A stretch of 64,000 nt of DNA from Hydractinia symbiolongicarpus (Eukaryota; Cnidaria; Hydrozoa; Anthoathecata; Hydractiniidae): assembly GCF_029227915.1 (NCBI RefSeq), contig NC_079885.1:19109001-19173000 (forward strand). Direction: 5' to 3'. The translations under genes were made by a program, and so were the position numbers. Position 1 is the first letter of the stretch; each line of letters begins with the position of its first letter. The notes below the pieces were generated by a model. The model saw only the letters and a list, made by a program, of their open reading frames with translations, did not search any database and was not told where the DNA came from. This document shows, in pieces, positions 42,770-55,281 of the stretch.

Positions 42770-45700
42770 TTATTCCCGGTCAGACACCCGGCGGTAATAG
42801 CCCCTGGCAAGCGGCGCAATGTGGTCAGGTTGCACAAGCCTTTTGTCATCCGCCCTGTTAAGGACTAACTTCGATACCTTTTGGGTGTAGATTTGATGGT
42901 TCTTGTTTTGAATCAAGACATGCCTTTTGTAGACATCAACGCCCTCTTCCAGACATATCCGATAGTCGTCAAACGTGATTGACTTATTCGTAACACGTCT
43001 TTTTATGCCCTTCGCTTTGCAATCACCGCCCTTCTTCATTAGACTCACGTAAGCGTATAGCTTAGCCCTTAGGGTGATGAACCCAGTCATGATTTTACCA
43101 CTTAGTTCGTCTTTCATGAGACCCACGGCCTTCTTATTTTTCCCTATGGGGAGAGGCCTATTATCACCCGGATTATTGGCACTCGTGTCAAAACGTGTCT
43201 CGACATCCTGCGCAATGTCACGATAAAAGTCCTCTGTTCGTATGTGGTAAACGAAGCTGTCTGTATCCATGTAACAAAGCCGCAGCTTGCTACCATATTT
43301 GGGCTGCATGAAATCGTGGTGGAAGTCGTATATGATCAGCTTTGAGAGGTCCAAGATTGCCTGGCCTATATACACTGGCTTGTTCATCTTCACCTCCGTC
43401 TTACCCATTTCTACTCCTAAGAGGTGCTTATTAAACCGGCTTCCACCCTTGAAATTTGGTTTCATGACGAGCTTCGTATAGTTGACCTCGTTGGTGACCA
43501 GCTGAATGTTGCAGTGGTTCCGGATATTCTCCATGGTCTTTCCAAATACCGAGAGGTTCATGAGCTTGTAGAAGTCCTTCTCGAAATCGTTTTTGGCAGC
43601 CGTTCTTAACCTCGTGTTGTGATCTATATACCCTTTAAACCATGCCTTCTGGTTAAACTGGATAACCCTGTGCACCCTCTTCAGTTCAAGCCCATGCCTT
43701 ATAGCCTCGTGAAGGGCCCTGATATTTACCACATATCCACGTTGATTCCCCAATTTCGGTACCAATTTCTCGACCTTGTGGACCGTCCTGCGATCCGGTA
43801 AGAACGGCAACTCATTATGTTTTTCATGCAACCTCTCAAGGTAGTCTATATCTACCTCTAAAATATTCCCATGTTTATTGTCCCTAACGAGCTTCTCGAT
43901 TCGCTTTTCTGTAAAGGCCTTGACGTCGGATACCCATTTGAAGCCATCCGTTGGCGGGTCTGGACGCATTGCCCATCCGTATAGGTTGTTGGCATCCAAA
44001 TATTGCAGGTGGGAGGACTCCTCATCCGGGTTATACTGGTCTCCCATGTACTTATTGTTAGCCTTGGCACATCGTTTACAGCCTGGGTTATACCTCCTAG
44101 GATACCTTTTCAAATATCAGGACCATATTGGGATCGGTGAGGAGCTCTAACCTAATATCTGTATGCTTGAGTGCTGCCTTCCATGCCAGGCCAGGTGCAT
44201 GGTAAAGTGCGTAGGATCAAGCTTGTAGTTTGTCAAGCAAACGTCTCGAAACGTTTCAAACACGTCGGGTAATAGTAGTACGTCTATGGTAAGGGATATG
44301 TCATGGTAGTCGCCCATAGTGACTACATCACCCTGTGGGGTTCAGACATTCCATACCTTTTTCGCGTATGGATACTCATTAAGCGATATGTCCTTCACAT
44401 TCAGCTTGATGTAAAAGGCATCATTGGGAGGTAGTTTCACCTCCTCAAATCGTAGCCAATCATCCGTGTATTCATACGGATAGACACCTTTTCTGAGCAT
44501 TAGCCGGAATACATCGTCCTTATCGATGAATATGGCCATGGATGGTACATTCGCCTTTAGCTTCTTCTGATTTAATTGCTTCGTGGTATTCAAATGGCAT
44601 TTTTTACACCAGAACTTTGCCACATACTCAACGTCTATGCCCTAGAATTCCAGACAGGTATCTGCACAATGGTGGCATTTCATACCGGCCGCGTTTGTTC
44701 CAATGAGATTGCTCGCCAGTTTATCCAGGCCTTAGGGCATGAATCGGCAACTATCGATGAACCTAATTTCGATCTTCTTGTACGTTTCTCCATCGCCATA
44801 TCCCATGCTTGCAAGGGGTGCCTAGATTTTAACATTGAAACTGACATATTTTTCAGTATTCTCAGCGATGCATCCAATGTCCTGGGTGTCATACTTTTCA
44901 CCTAATTCTCGGATAAACAGGGGCACATCGTACTCGCTTAAATTGTGGAATATCACAGGTATATGGCTAGGTATGTTGTACTTCAAATTACAGCTGTTAT
45001 GTTCCGCGTCTATATACAGCGCGGTATAGTAACAATGGTCCCTGACTTTACAGTTATTCCCCGCAGTCGTCCAACGGCTTTAGGCAGATGTGGCAGTGCG
45101 TGGCCTCGTTGTGTTCCAATTTCAACACCCCTGTCTGTTCAGCCATAGGTTGCTGCGGGTAGGTATGGTATAGACGCTTCACCTCATCCTCCAGGTGGTC
45201 CACAAGTCGCTTGACACAGTCTTTGCCGCGGTACACTGTTAGGGGATCTGGTACATCCCCATAGGCGAATTTGGAGTATGTGCACCATCCAGATGGTACG
45301 AGCCTACTCAGCTTTTTCGTCTTTATACCCCTTGTATCTTCCACTGAGATGAGTAGACTCTCGAAGTCCGCATATATGGCAAATGGTACCTTTAATTGTT
45401 GATGACCATCCCTGTAGAATAACCATTTCTCGGATTCGTTTGTCATTGTCATTATAACAGTTTCATGGTCCCTGCAATAGCCATAATTCTTATCTCTCGA
45501 TTCAACCGTGCTGAAGGCCTGTAGGCAGTTCAGGCAAAAATGCATCGCATTCCTATTTTTTGAGGTCTCCTTGCCTAAGAGTCTCGATAGACTCTTGACA
45601 GCCGTGTAGTGGGTCTTTTTGTCATTTGTGATAAGCAACAGAATTCTGATCGCCTCAGGATATTGATCTTCTTTCCCGTTATGTATAGGACGTTTACCGC

Positions 45701-46310
45701 AATGTCCCTGTTATTCCTTTCAAACTTGTATATGTCCTTGATTGTTGTCGGGAACCCTATATCCTCCCAATTGTAGAGGTCTACGTAGGGTCTCATGTGA
45801 GATATTCGATTAGGGTTCCTCCCAATTTCTTCATGATGTAATGATGTAATGATACTCCACTTGAAACACTCCTCGTCTTCATTCACTGGGTTAATCACGG
45901 CCTTTTTAGAGGCTATACATCTGGATGGCTCTATATACGATGAACCCCCTGTTAACCGTAGCTTATGGATGTCTATATCAAGGTGTAGATTTTGACTAAT
46001 GGTGAATCCACTTTGGGGCAGTGCCGGATGTTCCACGTGTGTTTTGATATTAGCAAACATCCCATCCATCTTGTCGTCCACGTTGCTACCCGGGAAGATT
46101 GACGTCATGTTACTGTTAAAGGTTTTCTTCACCTCAATGCATTCATCGTTAGCCTCCTCCGAATTTGGTGGCGTTTTCTTCTTTCACATGATCCATAGGG
46201 ACAGCTGTACCTTTGCGATCCCATATCTTCTACCTGCTTCTCAACCAATGTTTTGACGTTAGTTCGCACCATCCACATATACCCATCATGGTCATGCTTT
46301 TACGTTTTGC
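42770..46310 (-). pseudogene. type 2 family B DNA polymerase, element B (catalytic motifs present, frames broken)
   Basis: The C-terminal 447 codons (42770-44113) are open: motif A region YLDANNLYGWAM, motif B region DFEKDFYKLMNLSVFGKTM, motif C RLCYMDTDSFVYHI, and the end HQIYTQKVSKLVLNRADDKR. Upstream, in pieces, come GVYPYEYTDDW (44342-44623), Exo II HNLSEYD (about 44930), a zinc cluster, the C2H2 finger CLNCLQAFSTVESRDKNYGYC and Exo I FAIYADFES (45054-45638), and GGSSYIEPSRC...KAVINPVNEDEEC (45575-46132). Breaks include stops or shifts near 44114, 44342, 45054 and 45638. The SAP start seen at 27194 is absent; homology ends near 46310, where AT-rich DNA begins. Confidence 0.75.
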
Positions 46311-47563
46311 TATTAAATTGTTCATCACAATATCTCCTGAAACATTGTCTTCCTTTATGTTTATGATGAACGCGACGTGTCTCGTTTTTACACACGCTAC
46401 ATTATGCAGAGGCATTGCGGTGTTTGTGTACAGAAGGGGTAGGGCAAGAATCAACACAAAATTCATCGTAAGAAAATAAAGTCCTTTAAAGATGATTCGC
46501 CAGTAAAAAGAATGTTAGTAAAAAATTTTGATCAGTACAAAATATTTGTCACTGAGTCAAACTTTGGTCACTATTAAAACAAATTGTTTTATTCTTTTTA
46601 AACTATAACGTATCCATAACCTCTTACTTTAAAATTAGATTAACCAATGATGACGCAGCAAGGTTTCAAAAACGTGCAGCTTCAAAACAATATGGTTGGT
46701 GACTTTTTTATAATTGGGCAATCAGTATATATAATAACTAACTAATCTTATTGTGGTTTTTAATGAGTTTGAACTTCCGTTACGAACACGCAAACTTCTG
46801 CTCGATTTGAAAACATAATTGTGTAGCATTTCTGTCTGACATGTTGGCACAGATTCCATTTTTTCATGACATTGTTATGTACAATAAATCTCCCTAAAGC
46901 AGGCATTTCTAAAGCAGACATCTCTATAAGACAGACAGTTTGATTTGTCACGTACGAATTTTTTTAAAACTCCCATAGCAACCATTCCAAAAATTTACAT
47001 CCCTTTAAAATGGACACTTCTATAAAGTGGACACTGAATAAAACGGAGTTGGGAGTTATAATGCAATTAAATTTGAGAGTAAAAAATGTAATTAATAAAT
47101 ATACCACAAGGGCATACATTTGGCGCAAGTAACACTACGAGTGCTGACCTTGATGTAATTAGAGTTGCAATAGAATATGACATGTTTTTGATTGGTTACT
47201 TCGAACACGAAGAGAGCCAATTGAGACACAATTTATCTAGCATGGTGAGTGTCACAATTATTCGTTAACCAATGCAATTGTGTCATTATTTCATTGTCAT
47301 TATTGAGAAAAATGACCATAAGCAGATATAAATATAGCATTTTGAAATTAACATGCAGGCGGTGTTCAGACGTAAATGCAATCATACGACATTTTGAAAA
47401 AGTGGAATTATCTACATATTTATATAAAGTGATAAATTCTCTCAATCTAACAACGACAGAGTGGACATTTTTGCAACGCAGAGTATATTAAGTTATTTCA
47501 GAAATCAAATTTGAATTAAAAAGTTTAACCCTGTGAGACGCAACCAGACGCGACGCTTAGATA
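46311..47563. other. intergenic AT-rich stretch with pogo-like repeat remnant (46886-47050)
   Basis: No gene. Between 46886 and 47050 are several copies of taaagcrgaca-like strings (ctaaagcaggca, ataaagtggaca) like those at the ends of the 30601-31555 element, so a relict of that family. The rest is the presumed 5' region of the deiodinase gene. Confidence 0.35.
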
Positions 47564-50281
47564 ATGGATTCAACTATTAAAAATACGATGTTGAAACCAT
47601 TTATTCAAGCCGGTGTTGGTATGGTGTTTGGCTTTGGTAAAGTAGGAATGCTAATTCCGCCGACAAGGAAGATGATACTGGATTATATGCTGAAGATATC
47701 GAAATGCAATAGCATTGAAGACTTTGAAGATGGAATGTTCAAAGCACCGATGTACAAGGAATGCGTAAAAACATTCCTGGTCAATATGACCAAAACAGTA
47801 AAAATAAATGACATTATTATGGACTATCCATTACTTCAACTGGACAACCCCAATAACAATAAAGATGCAGTTTCCATAGAAACGTCGCTTCATAGAATTC
47901 AAAATAAAGGCCGACCATTGATTTTGAATTTTGGAAGTTGCACATGACCCCCGTATATGGTGGAATCAAAACGTTTCCATGAAATTTTTAAAAAGTTTAA
48001 TGGAGATGTAGATTTCGCTTTTGTGTATGTTGAGGAGGCTCATCCTACCGGAACATGGAATTTAAAGGTAGAATTAAATTTTGTTTGATCTTGAAAATTT
48101 TTAAAGCACTGTTTTCTGATCTGTTGTAACCACTATGTTCTTTTCTGGATTACATCCCATACAAAAATATGTACAATAACTTAAGAATTAGATACTTTGG
48201 AAGAAATACCTGTTCAAAGTCATTATTGGTTTGGTTCTGTTGTTAGTGAAGAAGGTAATAAAAGACAGTAGAAAAAATTATATAAACTTCTGGAAGACGC
48301 AATTTTGAACGTCTAGTCGTCGTCTGTAGCTAGTTTGTTTTTTACCCTTTTAAGTTCCCTTAAAGGTTTTAAGTCAAACTAAGACGTGTTTACGACTGGG
48401 ATTAAAGACTATTAAACCACTATCGCTATTTTAAATTTAAAGTTAAGGTTTTTGAAAAGCGTATTTACTTCTATATGACTGTGTAGAATTTACTCACCCG
48501 TCCTGGCCGGAGTTCACGGATAAGTCATGACAAAATACCATCTACAACAATTCTTTTTCGACTATCCTTAGATTGATAGAACATCTTTTCAACCGTAAAG
48601 TTTCATACTTTTGTAATGATATGTACGAAAAATATCTTAAACATGCTTGGCTAAGAGGAGAGGCGTGAACAAAACATTCTATATTTTACATGTAAGATAA
48701 GTAAGCGTAATTTTTTCAGAAGACTGAGTAAAGAGTGAAAAATATTCAATTATGTTTTCTTACATTAAAGTCTAAAAGGTTTTTGGGGCGTTCTTTGGAG
48801 TAACAAAAGAATAATTCATAGGTATACAGCTAAGTTATAAGTCCATAACTTGTGTTGAGTTCTGGGCATAACATAATCATCTACTATATTTTCAAAATTA
48901 CACAACTAAGTGATAAATATTCGTTATTAGAATATTTATCATTTTTTCGCAATCGGGTTCTTTAGAAGGTGAGTACAAGACTACCATTGGATGATTCATG
49001 AGCATTAAAGGCACTAAGATGGAGAATAAAAACTATAGATTTTTCTATACGCCTTCAATTTATGATCAATATCAAGAATTTGGAGAATAACGTCATTGGT
49101 TCTCAAATTCTTGATTCTTCGCCGAATATTTTTCTTTGCCCTTTAAGGAAAAAATGTAAGTAAAAACAATGAAAGAATAGCATAGGATTTACAGAGAAAT
49201 CGTTATATTAAAACTAGAAAAATTATATTTTTTTGGTTCATTATTTTTTGTGAAATATTCCTATTAGTTATACACAACAGTCACCAATTGAGCTACAACG
49301 TTAAATTTAAACTACCAAAACATCTGGATCTCCTACTCTATTTCATCGCCAAATAACGTTAGAAAAATGACGTAGTTAAAATTGGGGTACTGAAGATGCA
49401 ACCTTTATATCAGAATTCAAAATACCGCTATCCTCCTTGCCGAACAAAATAAGTCTTACCTGACATAAGCCATTTATATTGATAGTGGCCTAGAGCATCT
49501 ACCTTCTGAGACTGACACGAGGGGTCGCAGTCGAATAATTTGAGGGAAGCAACAATCAAAAGATGTTAGAATAAAACAACAACAAAAACAACAACAAAAA
49601 CAGCAAACTTAGTTTAAGCCAGCAAAAAATTCGATTTTGTTACAATCGGAAGAAAATTATAGTTTTGACTCAAATTTGTGCTATAAGTAACATTCTTTTA
49701 CAGCAAGAAAAAGAATGGGAAAACTGCTGCATCAGGATTGACTGTATACAAAATGTTGACACAAAAAATGTTCATTAGCAACAGTAACATTTATTTGTTT
49801 TTCGCACAAAGTTTTTGATACCAGTACAAAAAAGTAGTAGATTTGGTTTTGTTTACAAAATTAATGTTGCCAGTAACCAAATTTTTAGAAAATAGCGATT
49901 AACATAAATTTGAATTACTTTCACCTGAAAAAATTGTTTCATGTCCCCGTGACTTCATTTATAATTACTTGTGATTGCACATTGTGTTTTGTGTGCAAAA
50001 TATATCTTCATTTACATGTTATTTAGAATCAAATTTTCATCAGTGCACACAAGACGATAGATGAGCGAGTGTCAGCCGCAAACCAATTAAAAAGTTATTA
50101 TCCAGATGTACCAGTATACATTGATCCACTAGACAACACAATAAGTCGTTCATTCGGTGCGTATCCAGAAAGATTGTACATTTTATTGGATAACGTCATT
50201 ATGTATGACGGAAATGTGGGTCCGTTTTTTTATTCTTTGAGCGCTGTGGAAGACTGGGTCGTCAATTATATTCAGAAATAG
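47564..50281 (+). CDS. iodothyronine deiodinase-like selenoprotein, two exons
   Basis: Exon 1 runs from ATG 47564 to 48067 and exon 2 from 50027 to TAG 50281; the intron (1959 bp) has GT and AG ends and is in phase 0. The protein is 252 residues with a TGA at codon 128. Around it the sequence is LNFGSCT-TGA-PPYM, the active site of deiodinases where TGA encodes selenocysteine. Other family marks are VYVEEAHPTGTW, AHKTIDERVSAANQL after the intron, and AYPERLYILLDN. The N-terminal part has a hydrophobic stretch (FIQAGVGMVFGFGKVGMLIP) usable as an anchor. Deiodinases reductively remove iodine from iodothyronines; the true substrate in a cnidarian is uncertain. A SECIS candidate lies 202 bp after the stop. 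No break is seen. It is flanked by duplicated element pieces. Confidence 0.9.
47945..47947 (+). other. in-frame TGA read as selenocysteine
   Basis: The codon lies between SCT and PPYM, the exact position of selenocysteine in deiodinases. The frame continues with family-typical sequence for 40 more codons in exon 1 and into exon 2, which a random stop would not explain. Confidence 0.88.
48068..50026 (+). other. intron of the deiodinase-like gene
   Basis: Begins gtagaa after AAG and ends tttag before AAT. AT-rich, without recognisable genes. A (aac/aaaac)n tract is at about 49575-49610. Confidence 0.75.
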
Positions 50282-50482
50282 TAGTCAATATTTTAATGTA
50301 AAAGGGACACAAAATTAGTCTCACTAAAATTTTCTTGGCTGTTGGACCATAAAAACATGTTGAATACATAAATAATCTCACAACGGCACCAGTTCGTGAA
50401 CTTGCATGTCGATGGTAAAGTGCCCATTCTTGTTTTTTTGTTAAATATGTAGTTAAAAAGCAACTTACGTTAATAATGTTTT

Positions 50483-50549
50483 GTAAGACTTATGAATGCT
50501 AGTTGTTCAAAAATTTACTTTTTCAACTAGAAGGATGTACTTGTCTTAC
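50483..50549 (+). promoter_or_regulatory. SECIS element candidate
   Basis: Outer stem GTAAGAC/GTCTTAC (50483-50489 with 50543-50549), internal loop, then ATGA at 50492-50495 opposite GGAT at 50533-50536, which can form the G-A/A-G quartet. An upper stem with perfect CTAGTTG/CAACTAG follows, and an apical loop with an A-run starts 13 bases after ATGA. These spacings fit eukaryotic SECIS elements, which recruit the selenocysteine machinery from the 3' UTR. Two pairs in the upper stem are mismatched. Confidence 0.75.
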
Positions 50550-52035
50550 GAATATATTATCCAAACAAAAACAACACAATTTTTACATTTTATGTGCGCA
50601 TATCCTATCATCCTAATATCCTATCATTTTCTGTGTTTTTGAAATGATATGGGTGAGACAATGTAAGATAATTCTGACATTTGGAATGATATTTTATCTA
50701 TTTTGTTCTAGCCAATCAACTTATTGAGGCATCAATTAGTCAAAAATTTAATTAAGTTTTAGTACGCCTTTTTAATCTCATCTTAGTATATTTTTCTTGC
50801 AAAAACAGCTTAAACAATTACCAAAGACGGTAAAACTTTTTTTAAATTTTTTAAAACAAAGGAATTTGTGACGTCAAGAAGAATCTCGCTGAAGTCGTCG
50901 AAATTTAGGGAAACAGAAAGAGTGATATTAGGAAATGGGTACTTGGGAATAATTTACCCTTCCTATTGTTATTGCTTCGCGGTAGCCGGCTTGTTTGATA
51001 GGTTCGGTCAGCTCTTTTTGATTCGACATGTCTACCAAAAGGGAGCTGAGGAATCGTTTTGTACTGACTTACAGTAAGTAAGTGAAAGTTCCTGTTTTTG
51101 AATATATGACAACGAAATGAAGATTGAGAAAAAGTTGCTAAGAAATACATTACTGAAGAAAATTATGATTGCAGAAGAAAATCAGCCGTGACTTTGACTT
51201 TGACGAATCTCATAAACATTAACTCCATGACTACGTTTTAAGGTACTGCCTTTTATTTTTAATTCCATTGATTTCTTCAGAGTAAAAAACAAAAATTGCT
51301 TTGCATTGCTGTGTTAGCAAGTGTCAACATAAAGCTGTTTAGTTTCACATTTAACAAACTTAAAACGGCTTTGGTTTATACAGGATTTCTTTTTTTATTT
51401 GAGTTAGCAAGACATTTTGTAACAACACAATCATTGGAATAGCTACCTGCTGGTTACTTTTTGTAGCTGACAAAGGTGTAATGTATACCACTTTGCTGAC
51501 TTTTATCTCAACTTTGCACGTTTACTCTTTTAGATTCAAACTTCTGGCAATAGGCACCTTCTAAACGATTTTTCAACATGACATAAGGCCCTAAGGAGAA
51601 CACTAGTTTTGGGACGAAGACTTTGACAAGACTTGTTTTGGTTTAAATTCTCTAGCGTAATGTCGAAATAATTCCAGGAAATAGTGCTAATTAGAGATAA
51701 TTCAGATAAGAAAGACCCATTGTTTTATTTGTTAGGTAAAATGGCAAAAGTTTTTAACATATTTACTAACGAAGTTGTTATGCTCACAGGTGTGGAAAAT
51801 GATTGCAACCCTAGCCATATGGACACAAAAATGTGTATCTTGAAAGATTTTGTTGTGTTGAAAGCTATTTATGCATTTATAACCGTTACCATGACAACTA
51901 GCTAGTATTTTTTCAAGTTAGATTCAACATTTTGAACATATAAGCCAGAAGTCATACCTTAAACAGTTATGAAATGATTATAACGAAAAATAAAAACAGT
52001 ATTTTGATTAATCAATATAGAAAGTGTTGCGGAGA
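50550..52035. other. AT-rich intergenic stretch
   Basis: Short open frames at 50868-51077 and 51684-51905 have no recognisable domain and host-like composition. Nothing else seen. Confidence 0.4.
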
Positions 52036-52040
52036 GGTTG

Positions 52041-52088
52041 CCAAGGCAAACCACGGCAAGGACCTTTCCTTGCCGTGGTTTGCCTTGG
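52041..52088. repeat. perfect 21-bp inverted repeat (hairpin) at duplication edge
   Basis: Arms 52041-52061 and 52068-52088 with a 6-base loop; the left arm begins ccaaggcaaaccacggcaag. The duplicated polymerase piece begins directly at its right end. Confidence 0.85.
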
Positions 52089-54682
52089 TCCAAGATTGCC
52101 TGGCCTATATACACTGGCTTGTTCATCTTCACCTCCGTCTTACCCATTTCTACTCCTAAGAGGTGCTTATTAAACCGGCTTCCACCCTTGAAATTTGGTT
52201 TCATGACGAGCTTCGTATAGTTGACCTCGTTGGTGACCAGCTGAATGTTGCAGTGGTTCCGGATATTCTCCATGGTCTTTCCAAATACCGAGAGGTTCAT
52301 GAGCTTGTAGAAGTCCTTCTCGAAATCGTTTTTGGCAGCCGTTCTTAACCTCGTGTTGTGATCTATATACCCTTTAAACCATGCCTTCTGGTTAAACTGG
52401 ATAACCCTGTGCACCCTCTTCAGTTCAAGCCCATGCCTTATAGCCTCGTGAAGGGCCCTGATATTTACCACATATCCACGTTGATTCCCCAATTTCGGTA
52501 CCAATTTCTCGACCTTGTGGACCGTCCTGCGATCCGGTAAGAACGGCAACTCATTATGTTTTTCATGCAACCTCTCAAGGTAGTCTATATCTACCTCTAA
52601 AATATTCCCATGTTTATTGTCCCTAACGAGCTTCTCGATTCGCTTTTCTGTAAAGGCCTTGACGTCGGATACCCATTTGAAGCCATCCGTTGGCGGGTCT
52701 GGACGCATTGCCCATCCGTATAGGTTGTTGGCATCCAAATATTGCAGGTGGGAGGACTCCTCATCCGGGTTATACTGGTCTCCCATGTACTTATTGTTAG
52801 CCTTGGCACATCGTTTACAGCCTGGGTTATACCTCCTAGGATACCTTTTCAAATATCAGGACCATATTGGGATCGGTGAGGAGCTCTAACCTAATATCTG
52901 TATGCTTGAGTGCTGCCTTCCATGCCAGGCCAGGTGCATGGTAAAGTGCGTAGGATCAAGCTTGTAGTTTGTCAAGCAAACGTCTCGAAACGTTTCAAAC
53001 ACGTCGGGTAATAGTAGTACGTCTATGGTAAGGGATATGTCATGGTAGTCGCCCATAGTGACTACATCACCCTGTGGGGTTCAGACATTCCATACCTTTT
53101 TCGCGTATGGATACTCATTAAGCGATATGTCCTTCACATTCAGCTTGATGTAAAAGGCATCATTGGGAGGTAGTTTCACCTCCTCAAATCGTAGCCAATC
53201 ATCCGTGTATTCATACGGATAGACACCTTTTCTGAGCATTAGCCGGAATACATCGTCCTTATCGATGAATATGGCCATGGATGGTACATTCGCCTTTAGC
53301 TTCTTCTGATTTAATTGCTTCGTGGTATTCAAATGGCATTTTTTACACCAGAACTTTGCCACATACTCAACGTCTATGCCCTAGAATTCCAGACAGGTAT
53401 CTGCACAATGGTGGCATTTCATACCGGCCGCGTTTGTTCCAATGAGATTGCTCGCCAGTTTATCCAGGCCTTAGGGCATGAATCGGCAACTATCGATGAA
53501 CCTAATTTCGATCTTCTTGTACGTTTCTCCATCGCCATATCCCATGCTTGCAAGGGGTGCCTAGATTTTAACATTGAAACTGACATATTTTTCAGTATTC
53601 TCAGCGATGCATCCAATGTCCTGGGTGTCATACTTTTCACCTAATTCTCGGATAAACAGGGGCACATCGTACTCGCTTAAATTGTGGAATATCACAGGTA
53701 TATGGCTAGGTATGTTGTACTTCAAATTACAGCTGTTATGTTCCGCGTCTATATACAGCGCGGTATAGTAACAATGGTCCCTGACTTTACAGTTATTCCC
53801 CGCAGTCGTCCAACGGCTTTAGGCAGATGTGGCAGTGCGTGGCCTCGTTGTGTTCCAATTTCAACACCCCTGTCTGTTCAGCCATAGGTTGCTGCGGGTA
53901 GGTATGGTATAGACGCTTCACCTCATCCTCCAGGTGGTCCACAAGTCGCTTGACACAGTCTTTGCCGCGGTACACTGTTAGGGGATCTGGTACATCCCCA
54001 TAGGCGAATTTGGAGTATGTGCACTATCCAGATGGTACGAGCCTACTCAGCTTTTTCGTCTTTATACCCCTTGTATCTTCCACTGAGATGAGTAGACTCT
54101 CGAAGTCCGCATATATGGCAAATGGTACCTTTAATTGTTGATGACCATCCCTGTAGAATAACCATTTCTCGGATTCGTTTGTCATTGTCATTATAACAGT
54201 TTCATGGTCCCTGCAATAGCCATAATTCTTATCTCTCGATTCAACCGTGCTGAAGGCCTGTAGGCAGTTCAGGCAAAAATGCATCGCATTCCTATTTTTT
54301 GAGGTCTCCTTGCCTAAGAGTCTCGATAGACTCTTGACAGCCGTGTAGTGGGTCTTTTTGTCATTTGTGATAAGCAACAGAATTCTGATCGCCTCAGGAT
54401 ATTGATCTTCTTTCCCGTTATGTATAGGACGTTTACCGCAATGTCCCTGTTATTCCTTTCAAACTTGTATATGTCCTTGATTGTTGTCGGGAACCCTATA
54501 TCCTCCCAATTGTAGAGGTCTACGTAGGGTCTCATGTGAGATATTCGATTAGGGTTCCTCCCAATTTCTTCATGATGTAATGATGTAATGATACTCCACT
54601 TGAAACACTCCTCGTCTTCATTCACTGGGTTAATCACGGCCTTTTTAGAGGCTATACATCTGGATGGCTCTATATACGATGA
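52087..54682 (-). pseudogene. duplicate of the element B polymerase middle part (2596 bp)
   Basis: Nearly identical to 43348-45943 at a constant offset of 8739 bp and in the same orientation. It covers the polymerase from just upstream of motif C back to the GSSYIEPSRC region, with the same breaks as the source. One difference, near 54027, turns a Trp codon into TAG, so the frame before it ends at SRLVPSG. The catalytic motif C and the ends are not included. The very high identity indicates a recent copying event after the gene had already decayed. Confidence 0.85.
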
Positions 54683-54683
54683 C

Positions 54684-54883
54684 GGCAAAGGCAGGCAAGG
54701 AAACAGGAAGAGGAATCAGCAAGGCAGGGGTAGGCAAGGCATAGAGGCACAGGCAAGGGCATAGAAGCCAGGCACCAGAAAAGGCATAGGAAGGGTAGGC
54801 AAAGGCAGGCAAGGAAACAGGAAGAGGAATCAGCAAGGCAGGGTTAGGCAAGGCAAGGGAACGGCAAGGCAGGGGCAGGCACC
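54684..54883. repeat. G-rich direct repeats flanking the duplicate
   Basis: A segment of about 55 bp starting ggcaaaggcaggcaaggaaa occurs at 54684 and again at 54798. Between and after them are many ggcaaggc strings, the same motif as in the hairpin on the other side of the duplicate, so the duplicate sits inside one G-rich repeat. Confidence 0.65.
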
Positions 54884-55281
54884 TTAATAGAGAATCCCCC
54901 TACAACTCAAAGATTCGTATACTCGATATATCTAAGATATGTATCATATTAATCTGTATCATATTAATCCAGGAGTATAGAAAATATTGAGATGCAAATA
55001 TTTCAAATTTAGTAGCTCAAACAAAGCTCTCAAATTTATATCCGGTCAATATATATACAGTGAATCATGTTAGCAGAATTATGTGCCAATACAAATATTT
55101 AAACAATCGGTCATAACGCCAAAAAAACTATCAATTTTTAATTAATCTGAGATTAAAAGTTAACTTGGTTCCAATGACAACAACATTAAAAAGTCAAGAT
55201 ATAGAAATAATTAGAGAAGTCCACGAAAAAGGCGAAACATTTACCTGGTTGTTGTAAGTGCAAGATAATTATGTTTTTCCT

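Noticed and set aside
50868-51905. Short open frames at 50868-51077 and 51684-51905 as additional host genes
   Set aside because: No domain, no splice context and no compositional support.
54645-54851. Minus-strand ORF rich in Pro, Leu and Ala at the G-rich repeats
   Set aside because: It is a translation of tandem low-complexity repeats and begins across the duplication edge.
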